This document shows, in pieces, positions 16,504-25,106 of a DNA stretch of 37,434 bases. The notes under the pieces were generated by a model, which worked only from the letters and a program-made list of their open reading frames with translations, was not told the origin of the DNA and did not search any database. Every line of letters begins with the position of its first letter. Positions within the stretch are counted from its first letter, which is position 1. The stretch is from Candidatus Cacconaster equi (lineage in GTDB: Bacteria; Bacteroidota; Bacteroidia; Bacteroidales; UBA932). A program made the position numbers and the translations under genes. The stretch covers positions 1-37,434 of the forward strand of contig JAGHSK010000011.1 of the NCBI GenBank assembly GCA_018065895.1, read 5' to 3'.

Positions 16504-16989
16504 ATGAAATACCTTATCCGCTCCATCAAATCACTTTTCTATTTTGTAATAATTTTCTTTGTCCTTGTCTTCATAATGTTCCTTTTCACAGGCCAGAAAA
16601 GTCAGGGAATGCACTTTTCCGACATGTTTCAAGCGGGCTCCCTGCCGAAGCTTGTGTTGTTCTTCGTCGCTTTCGGCGCAATATATCCGGCCGTAAGCTT
16701 CTTCAAACGCAAACTATATACCAACAAGGATTATGCCGAGCACAGAAACTTGATTGTCTCAACTATGGAAGATATGGGTTATGAAGTGGAGAAGGAAGAG
16801 GACGGAATCGTCTCTTTCCGTAAAAAAAATACCCTTCAACGATTTTCGCGCCTGTTCTGTGAGGACAGGATCACGATGGATACAAATGAAAATCCGATTA
16901 TCGTCGAAGGTTACCGTAAAGACGTGATGAGAATTCTCAGCACTCTTTCATTCAAGATCCGCAAGGCAGAGGGAGAAGAGTTGAACTGA
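16504..16989 (+). CDS. Small two-helix membrane protein, function unknown
   Basis: Protein of 161 residues with two transmembrane helices (about 10-29 and 47-66) and a soluble C-terminal domain (about 75-161) containing alternating hydrophobic strands (GYEVEKEEDGIVSFRKK, ENPIIVEGY). I do not recognise a named family; the shape is that of a conserved Bacteroidales inner-membrane protein. It is a single gene with its own -7 box, and its stop directly abuts the stop of the convergent YegP-like gene with no spacer. Confidence 0.7.
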   Translation: MKYLIRSIKSLFYFVIIFFVLVFIMFLFTGQKSQGMHFSDMFQAGSLPKLVLFFVAFGAIYPAVSFFKRKLYTNKDYAEHRNLIVSTMEDMGYEVEKEEDGIVSFRKKNTLQRFSRLFCEDRITMDTNENPIIVEGYRKDVMRILSTLSFKIRKAEGEELN

Positions 16990-17316
16990 TTAAAGTTCAA
17001 CCACTTCAGCCGCAGGAGCGTTCTTTGCAACAGATGCGATGCCGTTGTCGCGGGTCTTCTCTGATGCATACATCTGGCTTTGGCCGATTACCTGGCCATT
17101 GGTAGCCTTGAGAACAAAGAAAGATTTACCGTTGGTGGCCGCTTTCTTTTCGAAGCGTTTCTCTTCAACAGCGTTCTTCTTTACTGAATTGATACCGTTC
17201 ACGCAGGCAGCTTTTGTCGTGTAGCCTTCGCTTGTGAGAATCACCTGACCATTGCTGGCCTTGAGGTTGAACTGGAACTCGCCATTTTTGCGAACAGAGA
17301 TTTCAAATTTTCCCAT
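16990..17316 (-). CDS. YegP / UPF0339 family protein (two DUF1508 repeats)
   Basis: Small protein of 108 residues made of two tandem copies of the DUF1508 unit. The first (about 1-50) has FEISVRKNGEFQFNLKASNGQVI and the second (about 55-100) has FFVLKATNGQVIGQSQMY; each contains the diagnostic K-A-S/T-N-G-Q-V-I core. The fold is a small beta-rich dimer of unknown biochemical role. It stands alone behind a good promoter, which suggests it can be well expressed. Confidence 0.88.
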   Translation of the reverse strand: MGKFEISVRKNGEFQFNLKASNGQVILTSEGYTTKAACVNGINSVKKNAVEEKRFEKKAATNGKSFFVLKATNGQVIGQSQMYASEKTRDNGIASVAKNAPAAEVVEL

Positions 17317-17344
17317 AGTTGACAGTTTTTGATTGCTATTGACA

Positions 17345-17376
17345 CAAAGTTATGTAAAAAATTCCCAACTTCCAAC
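17345..17376 (-). promoter_or_regulatory. Promoter of the YegP-like gene
   Basis: On the minus strand GTTG (17373-17376), a 20-base spacer, then TAACTTTG (17345-17352), a full -7 match, 28 bases before the ATG. Confidence 0.55.
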
Positions 17377-17387
17377 AGTGCAGCAGA

Positions 17388-17978
17388 TTAGAATCCATTC
17401 ACCATTTTTGCGGCACCGCACAGAGCCTCGTAGAATTGCTCTCCGTATGCATCTGTGAGCGGCACTTTCAGAAATTCATAGACCCTCACGCCATCTCTTT
17501 CCCCCTTTTCGAAAGCGCCTTTGCATATATCCCAACGATGAAGATTCAGGGCAGTGATGCCGTTTGAGAATATTTTCGCCCTTATCGGGTAGAGCCGGCA
17601 GGAGATGGGTTTGACAAATCTGCACTGCCCCGCCGAATGACATCTTTCAACAGCGCAGAAGCAAGCGCCATCTTCAAAACTGGTATATGCACACTCTTCG
17701 CCATTTCCGATGAGAGGTGTGACCATATCCCCATCACGGTCTATCTCAAAAAAACCGCACTCTTCCGCCTTTCTGCGTCCCTGGGGGCTCATCCATTTCT
17801 TGAATTGCGGATAATCGCGTTCAAGGAGGGACGCCTCCGTTTCCAGAAGCGGAGCTCCGCTGTCCCCTATGATGCAGCAAGCCCCCCGGCACTCCTCGTA
17901 ATCGCAGCTGAAATATTCTGTAACGATTTCGGAAGAGACAAGAATGTCCCCTATTTCTATGATTGGAGAGTTATTCAT
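17388..17978 (-). CDS. DUF3109 family cysteine-rich protein
   Basis: Protein of 196 residues. The start at 17978 is chosen because upstream codons in the same frame read as a low-complexity hydrophobic tail and lie before a -7 box (17994-18001). Conserved cysteines occur as DYEECRGACC near the front, then CGFFE, CAYTSFEDGACFCAVERC, and FVKPISCRLYPI, the pattern of YkgJ-like putative zinc- or iron-sulfur-binding proteins (DUF3109). The molecular role is unknown. It is divergent from the TPR gene at 18068. Confidence 0.85.
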   Translation of the reverse strand: MNNSPIIEIGDILVSSEIVTEYFSCDYEECRGACCIIGDSGAPLLETEASLLERDYPQFKKWMSPQGRRKAEECGFFEIDRDGDMVTPLIGNGEECAYTSFEDGACFCAVERCHSAGQCRFVKPISCRLYPIRAKIFSNGITALNLHRWDICKGAFEKGERDGVRVYEFLKVPLTDAYGEQFYEALCGAAKMVNGF

Positions 17979-17993
17979 CGGGCAAAAGTTTTG

Positions 17994-18001
17994 CAAATTT
18001 A
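17994..18001 (-). promoter_or_regulatory. -7 box of the DUF3109 gene
   Basis: TAAATTTG on the minus strand is a full match and ends 16 bases before the chosen ATG; no clear -33 element. Confidence 0.35.
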
Positions 18002-18067
18002 AACATAAGTTCATAATTTTGGCAGATACTTTGCAGTACACGGAACAAACAATAAAAACAAATAGAA

Positions 18068-19006
18068 ATGAAGAAAATTTTTGCAACACTTCTTATCGCA
18101 CTCTGTACTTTCGGAATCTGCTCAGCTCAGGATCTCGAAAAAGTGACGGAAACTTTCAACAGCGCCGCGACAGCTCTCGACGCAGGCAACAAGGCTGATG
18201 CAATCATGCTTTTCGAACAGGCTCTTACAGGCGCCACAGCTCTTGGTGAAGCAGGCAGCGAAGTTGCCGCACAGTGCAAGGACATTCTTCCTAAGGTTTG
18301 CCTCTCACTGGGTAAGGACCTCGCCAAAGACAAAGATTTTGACGGAGCAATGGCTCAGTTCAACAAAGCATCTGAACTTGCAGGCAAATACAATGTCGCT
18401 GACGTTGCCGATGAAATCAAGGAAGTCAAGTCTCAGGTGATGACAGCCCAGGCAGCATCCCTGATCAGCGCCAAGGATTTTGCAAAAGTTATTGAAATCT
18501 GCAACACCGCTCTCGCATCAGACCCTGCAAACGGAACAGCTGCCCTCTTCCTCGGAATGGCCCTCTCCAATACAGGCAAGGCAAACGAAGCTGTTGCAGC
18601 ATTCCAGCAGGCAATGGAAAACGGCGAACAGGAGAAAGCATCAAAGCAGCTCTCAACCACTTACCTGAAGATGGCTGCTGCATGCCAGAAGGCAAAAGAT
18701 TTCAAAGGCTGCCTCGAGAACGCACAGATGTCAGCACAATACGCTGACAACCCTCAGGCTCAGAAACTCATCGGTACCAGCGCAACTGTTCTCAAGCAGT
18801 ACAAGGTGGCTGTTGACGCTTTTGAAGCATATCTTGCAATGTCACCTAATGCCAAAGACAAAGCTCAGATTCTCTATCAGCTCGGTGATGCCACAATGAA
18901 AGCGGGCGACAACGCAAAGGCTTGCGGTTATTTCAAGCAGATTGCCCAGGATGCCAAATTCGGTGAGACTGCACGCTATTACATCACAACTCTGAAATGC
19001 AACTAG
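18068..19006 (+). CDS. Secreted tetratricopeptide-repeat protein
   Basis: Protein of 312 residues with a type I signal peptide (KKIFATLLIALCTFGICSA, cleavage likely before QDLEK). The rest is alpha-helical, with at least four TPR-like units: AATALDAGNKADAIMLFEQAL near 35-53, AKDKDFDGAMAQFNKASELA near 85-104, LFLGMALSNTGKANEAVAAFQQAM near 160-183, and LYQLGDATMKAGDNAKACGYF near 270-290. It probably acts as a periplasmic or surface scaffold; partners are not evident. Its last 10 bases overlap the start of the U32 gene, so it heads the run that continues through holB and trmB. Confidence 0.85.
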   Translation: MKKIFATLLIALCTFGICSAQDLEKVTETFNSAATALDAGNKADAIMLFEQALTGATALGEAGSEVAAQCKDILPKVCLSLGKDLAKDKDFDGAMAQFNKASELAGKYNVADVADEIKEVKSQVMTAQAASLISAKDFAKVIEICNTALASDPANGTAALFLGMALSNTGKANEAVAAFQQAMENGEQEKASKQLSTTYLKMAAACQKAKDFKGCLENAQMSAQYADNPQAQKLIGTSATVLKQYKVAVDAFEAYLAMSPNAKDKAQILYQLGDATMKAGDNAKACGYFKQIAQDAKFGETARYYITTLKCN

Positions 19007-20712
19007 CCCTCGAGCTGCTTGCACCGGCAAGAAATATGGAAATCGGCACCGCGGCCATTGATTGCGGTGCCGATGCTGTATATATTGCGGGCCCATCCTT
19101 CGGAGCACGAGCGGCCGCCGGCAATCCTGTCGGAGACATTGCCCGTCTGTGTGACTACGCACACACCTACGGGGTACGCATCTATGCAACCCTCAACACA
19201 CTTCTCGAGCCTCAGGAGTACAAGGATGCAGAAAGGCTCGTAAGGCAGTACCACGATGCCGGAGTAGATGCTCTGATCGTTCAGGACATGAACCTCCTGA
19301 ACCTTGACCTGCCTCCGATGGAGCTGCATGCCTCCACACAATCAGTCATCAGAACACCGGAAAGGGCCGCCGCCCTCGAGAAAGCCGGCTTCTCCCGTCT
19401 TATACTTGAGAGGCAGCTCTCACTTGAGCAGATAAAGGCAATCCGCGACGCAGTAAACTGTGATCTGGAGTTCTTTGTCCATGGAGCATTGTGTGTCTGC
19501 TACAGCGGTCAGTGTTATCTGAGTGAAGAACTGACCGGCAGAAGTGCCAACCGGGGATGCTGCGCGCAACCCTGCCGCTCACGATACGACCTTGTGGACG
19601 CGGAAGGCAGAATCATCGTCCGCGATCAGCCTCTCCTCTCTCTGAAGGATTACAGGCTGGACGGACGAATAGACGATCTCGTGAAATGCGGTGTATCCTC
19701 ATTCAAAATAGAAGGCAGGCTCAAAAACGCATCTTACGTAAAGAATGTGGTGCGCCACTACCGCAACGTGATAGACAATTTCATAGCGCGGAATCCACAA
19801 TATTCAAAATCCTCCTACGGACAGATTGCCGGCGGATTTGAGCCAAAACCGGATGCAACCTTCAACAGGGGCTATACTTCTGCCTGGATAGACGGAAAAC
19901 GCTGCGGAAAATGGAACAGCTCTGACTCTGCCAAATCAATGGGCGAATATGTTGGAGAGATATCTTCCGTCAATAAGGAGGGTATCACCATAAGGCTTCC
20001 GGAAGACGTACGTTTGGCCAACGGTGACGGGCTCTCCTTCGTCAAAGGAGGAGAAGAGGTGTGTGGAATGAGAGCGGAAGTTGTGCACGGCAATCAAGCG
20101 GTTCTCAAAGAGACATCGGGGCTGAGCATTGGCATGAAAGTGTTCCGCAGTCTGAATCTGCGGTTTGAAAGGGAGCTTGAGAAGAATATGCCGAAGAGAT
20201 TGATCAAAGTCGGCATATCATACACGACCTTTAATGGGGAGACCTGCCTCACAGCCACGGACGAGGCGGGTATTACCGTAAAGCTCGACGTTGAAGAGGC
20301 GCATCAGAAAGCTCAGAAATGTGAAAGGGCTGTTGAAACCCTTCACAGCCAGCTTAACAAGGTTACCGAGCCTTTCGTCTTCTCCCTTGAGAAGGTTGAA
20401 GCGGACGAGATATATTTCTACACGGCATCAGAAATCAACGGCTGGAGACGCCGGCTACGCGACATGCTGCTGCTGGAGAGCAGAAGGCCGGCTTTGAACA
20501 TCAGCGACATATCAGCCAAGGCAGGAGCGGGCAACGTCAAGCCCGGCAAGGATGAACTAATGCGGATGAAATACTGTCTGAAATGGGAATTAGGGCTTTG
20601 CCCGAAGCAGAAAGGCAAGAGTGTGGACGAGCCGCTTTACCTGGTTAACAGGAACCGCAAATTTTGTCTGCACTTCGATTGCAAAAACTGCGAAATGACA
20701 GTATCTTTGTAA
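18997..20712 (+). CDS. Peptidase U32 family protein, RlhA-like RNA hydroxylation enzyme
   Basis: Protein of 571 residues of the U32 family. The N-terminal TIM-barrel-like domain (1-290) has LELLAPARNMEIGTAAI, GADAVYIAG and ELHASTQ. Its cysteine set is HGALC166VC168YSGQC173 and RGC188C189AQPC193. A DUF3656-like middle and a C-terminal extension follow. Despite the peptidase name, characterised relatives (TrhP, RlhA) hydroxylate tRNA or 23S rRNA bases; the size and extension are closest to RlhA. The target RNA is not provable from sequence. It starts within the TPR gene and ends 3 bases before holB. Confidence 0.87.
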   Translation: MQLALELLAPARNMEIGTAAIDCGADAVYIAGPSFGARAAAGNPVGDIARLCDYAHTYGVRIYATLNTLLEPQEYKDAERLVRQYHDAGVDALIVQDMNLLNLDLPPMELHASTQSVIRTPERAAALEKAGFSRLILERQLSLEQIKAIRDAVNCDLEFFVHGALCVCYSGQCYLSEELTGRSANRGCCAQPCRSRYDLVDAEGRIIVRDQPLLSLKDYRLDGRIDDLVKCGVSSFKIEGRLKNASYVKNVVRHYRNVIDNFIARNPQYSKSSYGQIAGGFEPKPDATFNRGYTSAWIDGKRCGKWNSSDSAKSMGEYVGEISSVNKEGITIRLPEDVRLANGDGLSFVKGGEEVCGMRAEVVHGNQAVLKETSGLSIGMKVFRSLNLRFERELEKNMPKRLIKVGISYTTFNGETCLTATDEAGITVKLDVEEAHQKAQKCERAVETLHSQLNKVTEPFVFSLEKVEADEIYFYTASEINGWRRRLRDMLLLESRRPALNISDISAKAGAGNVKPGKDELMRMKYCLKWELGLCPKQKGKSVDEPLYLVNRNRKFCLHFDCKNCEMTVSL

Positions 20713-20715
20713 ATT

Positions 20716-21759
20716 ATGCAATTTGGCGATGTTATCGGGAACAGGGAGTTGAAAAAAACTCTCGCTCAGATGGTTGACAGCAACCGTCTGAGCCACGCCA
20801 TTCTCCTTTGCGAGCATAACGGAGGAGGCGCGTTTCCTCTCGCCCTTGCACTCGCACAGTACGCGAACTGCCGCGACAGGAAGGACGGGGATTCCTGTGG
20901 AGTGTGCCCGTCCTGCCACAAATACAGGAAACTCATCCATCCTGACCTGCACTTCGTTTTTCCGGTGAGCAGCACGAAAGAGCTCTCCGAAAGCGAAAAG
21001 AAGGCCCCCATATCAGACTATTTCCTGAACTCCTTTACTGATCTTGCTTTGCGCAATCCATACTTCGGGGAGCAGGAGCTGTATGAGAGCCTTGACATTG
21101 ACAACAAAAGCGGAAACATCAGCGTCAACGAGGCCAGAAGAATATTTGAAAAACTGTCATTGAGGGCCTCCGAAGGCTTTTACAAGGTAATGGTCATATT
21201 CCTGCCCGAAAAAATGAATCAGGAAGCAGGAAACAAGTTGCTCAAAATTATCGAAGAGCCACCTCAGCAGACCCTTTTTCTGCTCATCTCACACAACCCG
21301 GAGCGTGTGCTCCAGACCATCCGCTCCCGTTGCCTGAGAATCGACCTCAAACCAATGGACAGGGAGGAGAAGAATACTGCGGCTCCGGCTTCAGACAATG
21401 CCTCAATGCGGGGCACAATCACCACACTGCTGGAAGCCGTCAGCCGGAAAGACCTTGCCGCCACCTTCCCGATATGGGAGTCTCTTGCCGAGACTGGCAG
21501 AGAGAAGCAGAAAGAATTCTGTCTTTATTCGGAAGAGTTCATAAGAAAGATATTCCTGGTCGCAAACGGACTTGAATCCCTCGCCGACATCCATCCCGCA
21601 GAGGAGGAAGCCATACGCGGCCTTGCAAAGGGGCTGAAACCCCATTTTTACGAAAAGGCTTTATCCGTCCTGGACGGAGTCATATCAGCCGTCGAAGGCA
21701 ACGTCAACCCGAAACTTGTCTTCTGCGACATGTGCAACAGTCTTTTGCAAGCAATGTAG
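20716..21759 (+). CDS. holB: DNA polymerase III subunit delta' (HolB)
   Basis: Clamp-loader subunit of 347 residues. The AAA+ N-terminal domain begins with FGDVIGNRELKKTL; the P-loop position reads CEHNGGGAF, lacking GKT as expected for delta', which does not bind ATP productively. A zinc-binding set is Cys52, Cys61, Cys64 and Cys67 (CGVCPSC). Later motifs are NKLLKIIEEPP and the sensor/arginine-finger segment RSRCLRI. The order holB, PSP1-family gene, gldH is typical of Bacteroidetes, and the gene pairs by a 6-base gap with the ricT-like gene. Confidence 0.93.
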   Translation: MQFGDVIGNRELKKTLAQMVDSNRLSHAILLCEHNGGGAFPLALALAQYANCRDRKDGDSCGVCPSCHKYRKLIHPDLHFVFPVSSTKELSESEKKAPISDYFLNSFTDLALRNPYFGEQELYESLDIDNKSGNISVNEARRIFEKLSLRASEGFYKVMVIFLPEKMNQEAGNKLLKIIEEPPQQTLFLLISHNPERVLQTIRSRCLRIDLKPMDREEKNTAAPASDNASMRGTITTLLEAVSRKDLAATFPIWESLAETGREKQKEFCLYSEEFIRKIFLVANGLESLADIHPAEEEAIRGLAKGLKPHFYEKALSVLDGVISAVEGNVNPKLVFCDMCNSLLQAM

Positions 21760-21765
21760 AAAGTT

Positions 21766-22926
21766 ATGGAAAACAAGAAGAACTACGACTGCTCACGAGG
21801 CTGCGACGTTGAACGCACGCAGCAGGGGGATCTTAACGTAAACTACAATACCGGATGCTGCAAGTTGAATGCCTTCAACTGGATGGAGGGGATTCCTTCG
21901 GAGAATTTCAAGGATCTCTTCGAAGTGAGGTTCAAGAACACCCACAAAGGCATCTATCGCAACGAATCGGGCCAACTGATCAAGAAGGGTGACCTTGTAG
22001 TGGTTGAAGCCGCCACTGGTCACGACCTCGGAATCGTTACACTTGATGGTCCGATTGTAATGCGACAGCTTGCCCACAAACATATCGATCCGGCTACATA
22101 CGAATTCCGGAAGATATTCCGCAAGGCTAAAATCCTTGACCTTGAGAAATGGCAGGAGGCAATAGCCAGAGAGCACGACACGATGATCCGCTCCCGCCAG
22201 ATTGCCGCACGTCTGGGGCTCGAAATGAAGATAGGAGACGTGGAATTTCAGGGCGACGGCACCAAAGCCATCTTCTATTACATAGCCGACAAACGTGTGG
22301 ACTTCCGCCAGCTTATCAAGGACTTCGCCGAAGAGTTCCACATCAGGATAGAGATGAGACAAATCGGAGCACGTCAGGAAGCGGGGCTCATCGGGGGCAT
22401 CGGAGTATGTGGAATGCCGCTGTGCTGCTCTCGATATATGTCCGATTTTCAATCAATAACAACCCAGGCAGCAAGATGCCAGGATCTCTCCCTCAACCCG
22501 CAGAAGCTCGCAGGGCAGTGCAGCAAGCTCAAATGCTGCATAAACTACGAAGCATCCGTATATGTTGATGCACAGAAGGGACTTCCTACCGTGCGTGAGC
22601 CGCTTGAAACAAAAGAAGGGCAGGCTTACCTGATGAAGACCGACATTCTGCGTGGAATAATGTATTTCTCCTACGATCCGAAGAGCATGGCCAAATTGTT
22701 CCCGCTCAGCGCACAACAGGTAAATGAAATACTGAACGCGAACCGCAGGGGAGTCAAGCCGGATTCTCTGATGGAAGAGGACGTTGAGGAGAAGGAGACG
22801 TCATTCATAAGCGCCGTGGGTGATGAGAGCATCTCCCGATTCGACGAGAAGAAGAAGCGCAAACATCACAAACGCTCTTCGAAACGCGGAGGGAACAAAG
22901 GCGAAAAGAAGAATGAGAGCAATTAG
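21766..22926 (+). CDS. ricT: PSP1 domain protein, RicT/YaaT family
   Basis: Protein of 386 residues with the PSP1 C-terminal domain in its middle (about 95-185, EFRKIFRKA... FYYIADKRVDFRQLI), followed by the cysteine-rich block typical of the family: GVCGMPLCCSRY and later GQCSKLKCCINYE. In Bacillus the homologue is part of the Y-complex that affects RNase Y and carries iron-sulfur clusters; in Bacteroidetes its role is less clear. The C-terminus is a highly basic, low-complexity tail (KKKRKHHKRSSKRGG), suited to nucleic-acid contact. The gldH gene begins inside its last 14 bases. Confidence 0.9.
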   Translation: MENKKNYDCSRGCDVERTQQGDLNVNYNTGCCKLNAFNWMEGIPSENFKDLFEVRFKNTHKGIYRNESGQLIKKGDLVVVEAATGHDLGIVTLDGPIVMRQLAHKHIDPATYEFRKIFRKAKILDLEKWQEAIAREHDTMIRSRQIAARLGLEMKIGDVEFQGDGTKAIFYYIADKRVDFRQLIKDFAEEFHIRIEMRQIGARQEAGLIGGIGVCGMPLCCSRYMSDFQSITTQAARCQDLSLNPQKLAGQCSKLKCCINYEASVYVDAQKGLPTVREPLETKEGQAYLMKTDILRGIMYFSYDPKSMAKLFPLSAQQVNEILNANRRGVKPDSLMEEDVEEKETSFISAVGDESISRFDEKKKRKHHKRSSKRGGNKGEKKNESN

Positions 22927-23395
22927 CCGCATATTGGCAGTCCTCACACTGCTGGCCCTCGCTCTTTCCTCATGCAAGGAGCCATCGTGTGACTTCTTCC
23001 TCCTGAGCAGCGACAGAACGAGTGAAGACGGCGGATACTGCTTTGAAGTGGAGCTCACCGACACAACGGCCAGCTATCTTACACTTATTGCCGCCCGTTT
23101 CAATGCGAAGATGATTGAAAAGGCGGACTCCGACACATTTCCGCTCAACGTCACCGTCACCTCCCCCGGCGGAGAGGTGGCTGCGGAAAGTATAAGGCTT
23201 CCTTTCGGGGAAGTTGAAGGCAAAGTGAAAATGGGCAGACAAGTAAACGGAACTGTGGATATCGAGTGGCAATACCGCGACAATGTAAGAATATCCGGAA
23301 ATCAATCCGGCATCTGGAAAATAAATCTCAGGCCTGTCGACAAGGCGCTGGAGAAATACCTTGTAGGGTTAGGGTTCTCCTATAAGAAACACTGA
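22913..23395 (+). CDS. gldH: GldH-like lipoprotein
   Basis: Lipoprotein of 160 residues. The open frame extends upstream to 22820, but the ATG at 22913 gives a clean lipoprotein signal with lipobox L-S-S-C and Cys21. The mature part is mostly beta (about 45-150) with TFPLNVTVTSPGGE and GIWKINLRPVDK. Position directly after holB and the PSP1-family gene identifies it as GldH, first found as a gliding-motility lipoprotein in Flavobacterium but conserved in non-gliding Bacteroidales, where its job is not established. It overlaps ricT by 14 bases and precedes trmB by 4. Confidence 0.82.
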   Translation: MRAISRILAVLTLLALALSSCKEPSCDFFLLSSDRTSEDGGYCFEVELTDTTASYLTLIAARFNAKMIEKADSDTFPLNVTVTSPGGEVAAESIRLPFGEVEGKVKMGRQVNGTVDIEWQYRDNVRISGNQSGIWKINLRPVDKALEKYLVGLGFSYKKH

Positions 23396-23399
23396 TATT

Positions 23400-24164
23400 A
23401 TGGGAAAGGACAAACTCAGGAAATTCAAGGAGAACGAATCATTCGCCTGCCTGTTGCAACCGCGCACGGAAGAGGTGCTCAACTGCAATCACCCGATGAA
23501 AGGGCATTGGGGTGAGCGGATGTTCAAAAACGGCAATCCCATTGTTCTGGAACTCGGATGCGGAAAGGGAGAATACACCATAGCACTAGCCGAACGCTAC
23601 CCTGAAAAGAATTTCATCGGCATCGACATAAAGGGTGCCCGTCTGTGGAAGGGGGCCAAATATGCAACTCAGCACGAAATGACGAACGTTGCGTTCCTAA
23701 GGACCAGAGTCGAATTCCTGGAATCTCTCTTCGCAACTGACGAGGTCTCCGAGATATGGATTACCTTCGCCGACCCGCAGGAGCGCAAGCCCAAGAAAAG
23801 GCTCACCCACCCGCTCTTTCTGAACCGGTACAAGAAATTCCTTGTCAAGGACGGAACCGTCAATCTGAAGACAGACAGCCGCCTGCTGCACTACTTCACG
23901 CTTGAACTCGCCCGGCAGAATGGCATGACCGTCATAGAGCATAACGATGACATATATGGAAGCGGACGAGCTGATGATTTACTGTCGATAAAGACCTTCT
24001 ACGAAGCCAATTTCCTTGCACAGGGCATACCTATCACCTATCTTGCGTTCCATATCGACAATGCCGCTCCACTTGTTGAGCCGCAATGGGATCAGGAGCC
24101 TTACGAGCAGAAATACAAGACACTAACGCGTGCGGACGGCCATGTGGCCAGCCAACTCGATTAA
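23400..24164 (+). CDS. trmB: tRNA (guanine-N7-)-methyltransferase
   Basis: SAM-dependent enzyme making m7G46 in tRNA; 254 residues. The SAM-binding motif is VLELGCGKGEYTIALAERYP followed by FIGIDIKG with the ribose-binding acid. The catalytic region reads FADPQERKPKKRLTHPLFL, corresponding to the FPDPWPKKRHxKRR block but lacking the Trp-Pro, a form that I believe is usual in Bacteroidetes. The N-terminal RKFKENE is also typical. Its last 42 bases overlap the 3' end of the convergent polyprenyl synthase. Confidence 0.95.
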   Translation: MGKDKLRKFKENESFACLLQPRTEEVLNCNHPMKGHWGERMFKNGNPIVLELGCGKGEYTIALAERYPEKNFIGIDIKGARLWKGAKYATQHEMTNVAFLRTRVEFLESLFATDEVSEIWITFADPQERKPKKRLTHPLFLNRYKKFLVKDGTVNLKTDSRLLHYFTLELARQNGMTVIEHNDDIYGSGRADDLLSIKTFYEANFLAQGIPITYLAFHIDNAAPLVEPQWDQEPYEQKYKTLTRADGHVASQLD

Positions 24165-25106
24165 GTAGGATTTTTCCTGTGAATCAGGGATGATGGAAAG
24201 CGAGTCTATCGCCAAAGATGTCTCCTTTTCGGCATACCCGGCCGCATACTCCAAACCACCGTACTGTTTTACCAGACTCACGGCATCCGCCGCCAGAAGA
24301 GCGTCAGCCTTGCTGTCAGTTCCCACTTGCCGCATCCTTTGGAAGAGTTCACTGACAACAGACTTTGGAGCATTTTTAATCAAACCGAATAGCGGGAGGG
24401 TTATTTTCTTTTCGAGGATGTCCTGTCCGGTAGGTTTGCCGAGATTCAACTCAGGCGAATAATCGAGAATGTCGTCCACTATCTGAAAAGTCAGACCGAG
24501 ATGACACGCATACTGCTGGAATGCCTCAATCTCACCCTGCGTGGCCTTTACAGAGAAAGCTGCACTCATAATCGCCGCCTCAAAGAGGGAGGCAGTCTTG
24601 CGGTAAATAATTCTATAGTAGTCCTCTTCGGTGGTATCAAGAGATTCGGCCTTTTCAAGCTGGATCATCTCGCCTTCCGCGAGCATCTGAAGGCTCAACG
24701 CGAATATTCTGACAACCCTTTCGTCACAATATCCGACAATGGTTTCTATTGCCCTTGAAAGCCAGAAGTCCCCTATCAATACGGAAGTCGTAGGAGAATA
24801 CATTGACCGTATTGTCGGCGAGCCACGGCGCACGGGGCTGTCGTCCGCCACGTCGTCGTGAAGAAGAGTGGCTGTGTGAAGCATTTCCACAGCCGCTGCG
24901 CAACGAACGACATTCTCATTGCAGAAGCCTCTGAGGGCTCTTGCGGTGAGAAGCGTTAAAGTTGGTCTGAGTTGTTTGCCGGCACGTTCTCCGAGATACC
25001 CGTTAATCTTGTTGAGCGCGGAAATCTCGGATGTAAGCCTGTCGGCAAACATTTTCTGGAATTGCTTCCAGGTCTGTCCAAGATATTTCTGTATCTCGCT
25101 GTACAC
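24123..25106 (-). CDS. Polyprenyl diphosphate synthase (trans-type, octaprenyl-like)
   Basis: Trans-isoprenyl diphosphate synthase of 327 residues making the side chain of menaquinone-type quinones or a related carrier. The first Asp-rich motif is LLHDDVADD (Asp84, Asp85, Asp88) and the second is QIVDDILDY (Asp210, Asp211, Asp214); GKQLRPTL is the IPP-binding block. The Ala/Thr-rich residues before the first motif (MLHTATL) lack a bulky stop, in keeping with a long product. The start is GTG at 25106, sharing its first base with the stop of the upstream barrel gene (TAGTG); the first ATG is 18 codons further in. Its end overlaps trmB. Confidence 0.92.
   Translation of the reverse strand: MYSEIQKYLGQTWKQFQKMFADRLTSEISALNKINGYLGERAGKQLRPTLTLLTARALRGFCNENVVRCAAAVEMLHTATLLHDDVADDSPVRRGSPTIRSMYSPTTSVLIGDFWLSRAIETIVGYCDERVVRIFALSLQMLAEGEMIQLEKAESLDTTEEDYYRIIYRKTASLFEAAIMSAAFSVKATQGEIEAFQQYACHLGLTFQIVDDILDYSPELNLGKPTGQDILEKKITLPLFGLIKNAPKSVVSELFQRMRQVGTDSKADALLAADAVSLVKQYGGLEYAAGYAEKETSLAIDSLSIIPDSQEKSYLIELAGHMAVRTR

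Noticed and set aside
21793-22452. Minus-strand open frame of 219 codons
   Set aside because: Antisense to the PSP1-family gene, which has clear family motifs and fits the operon.
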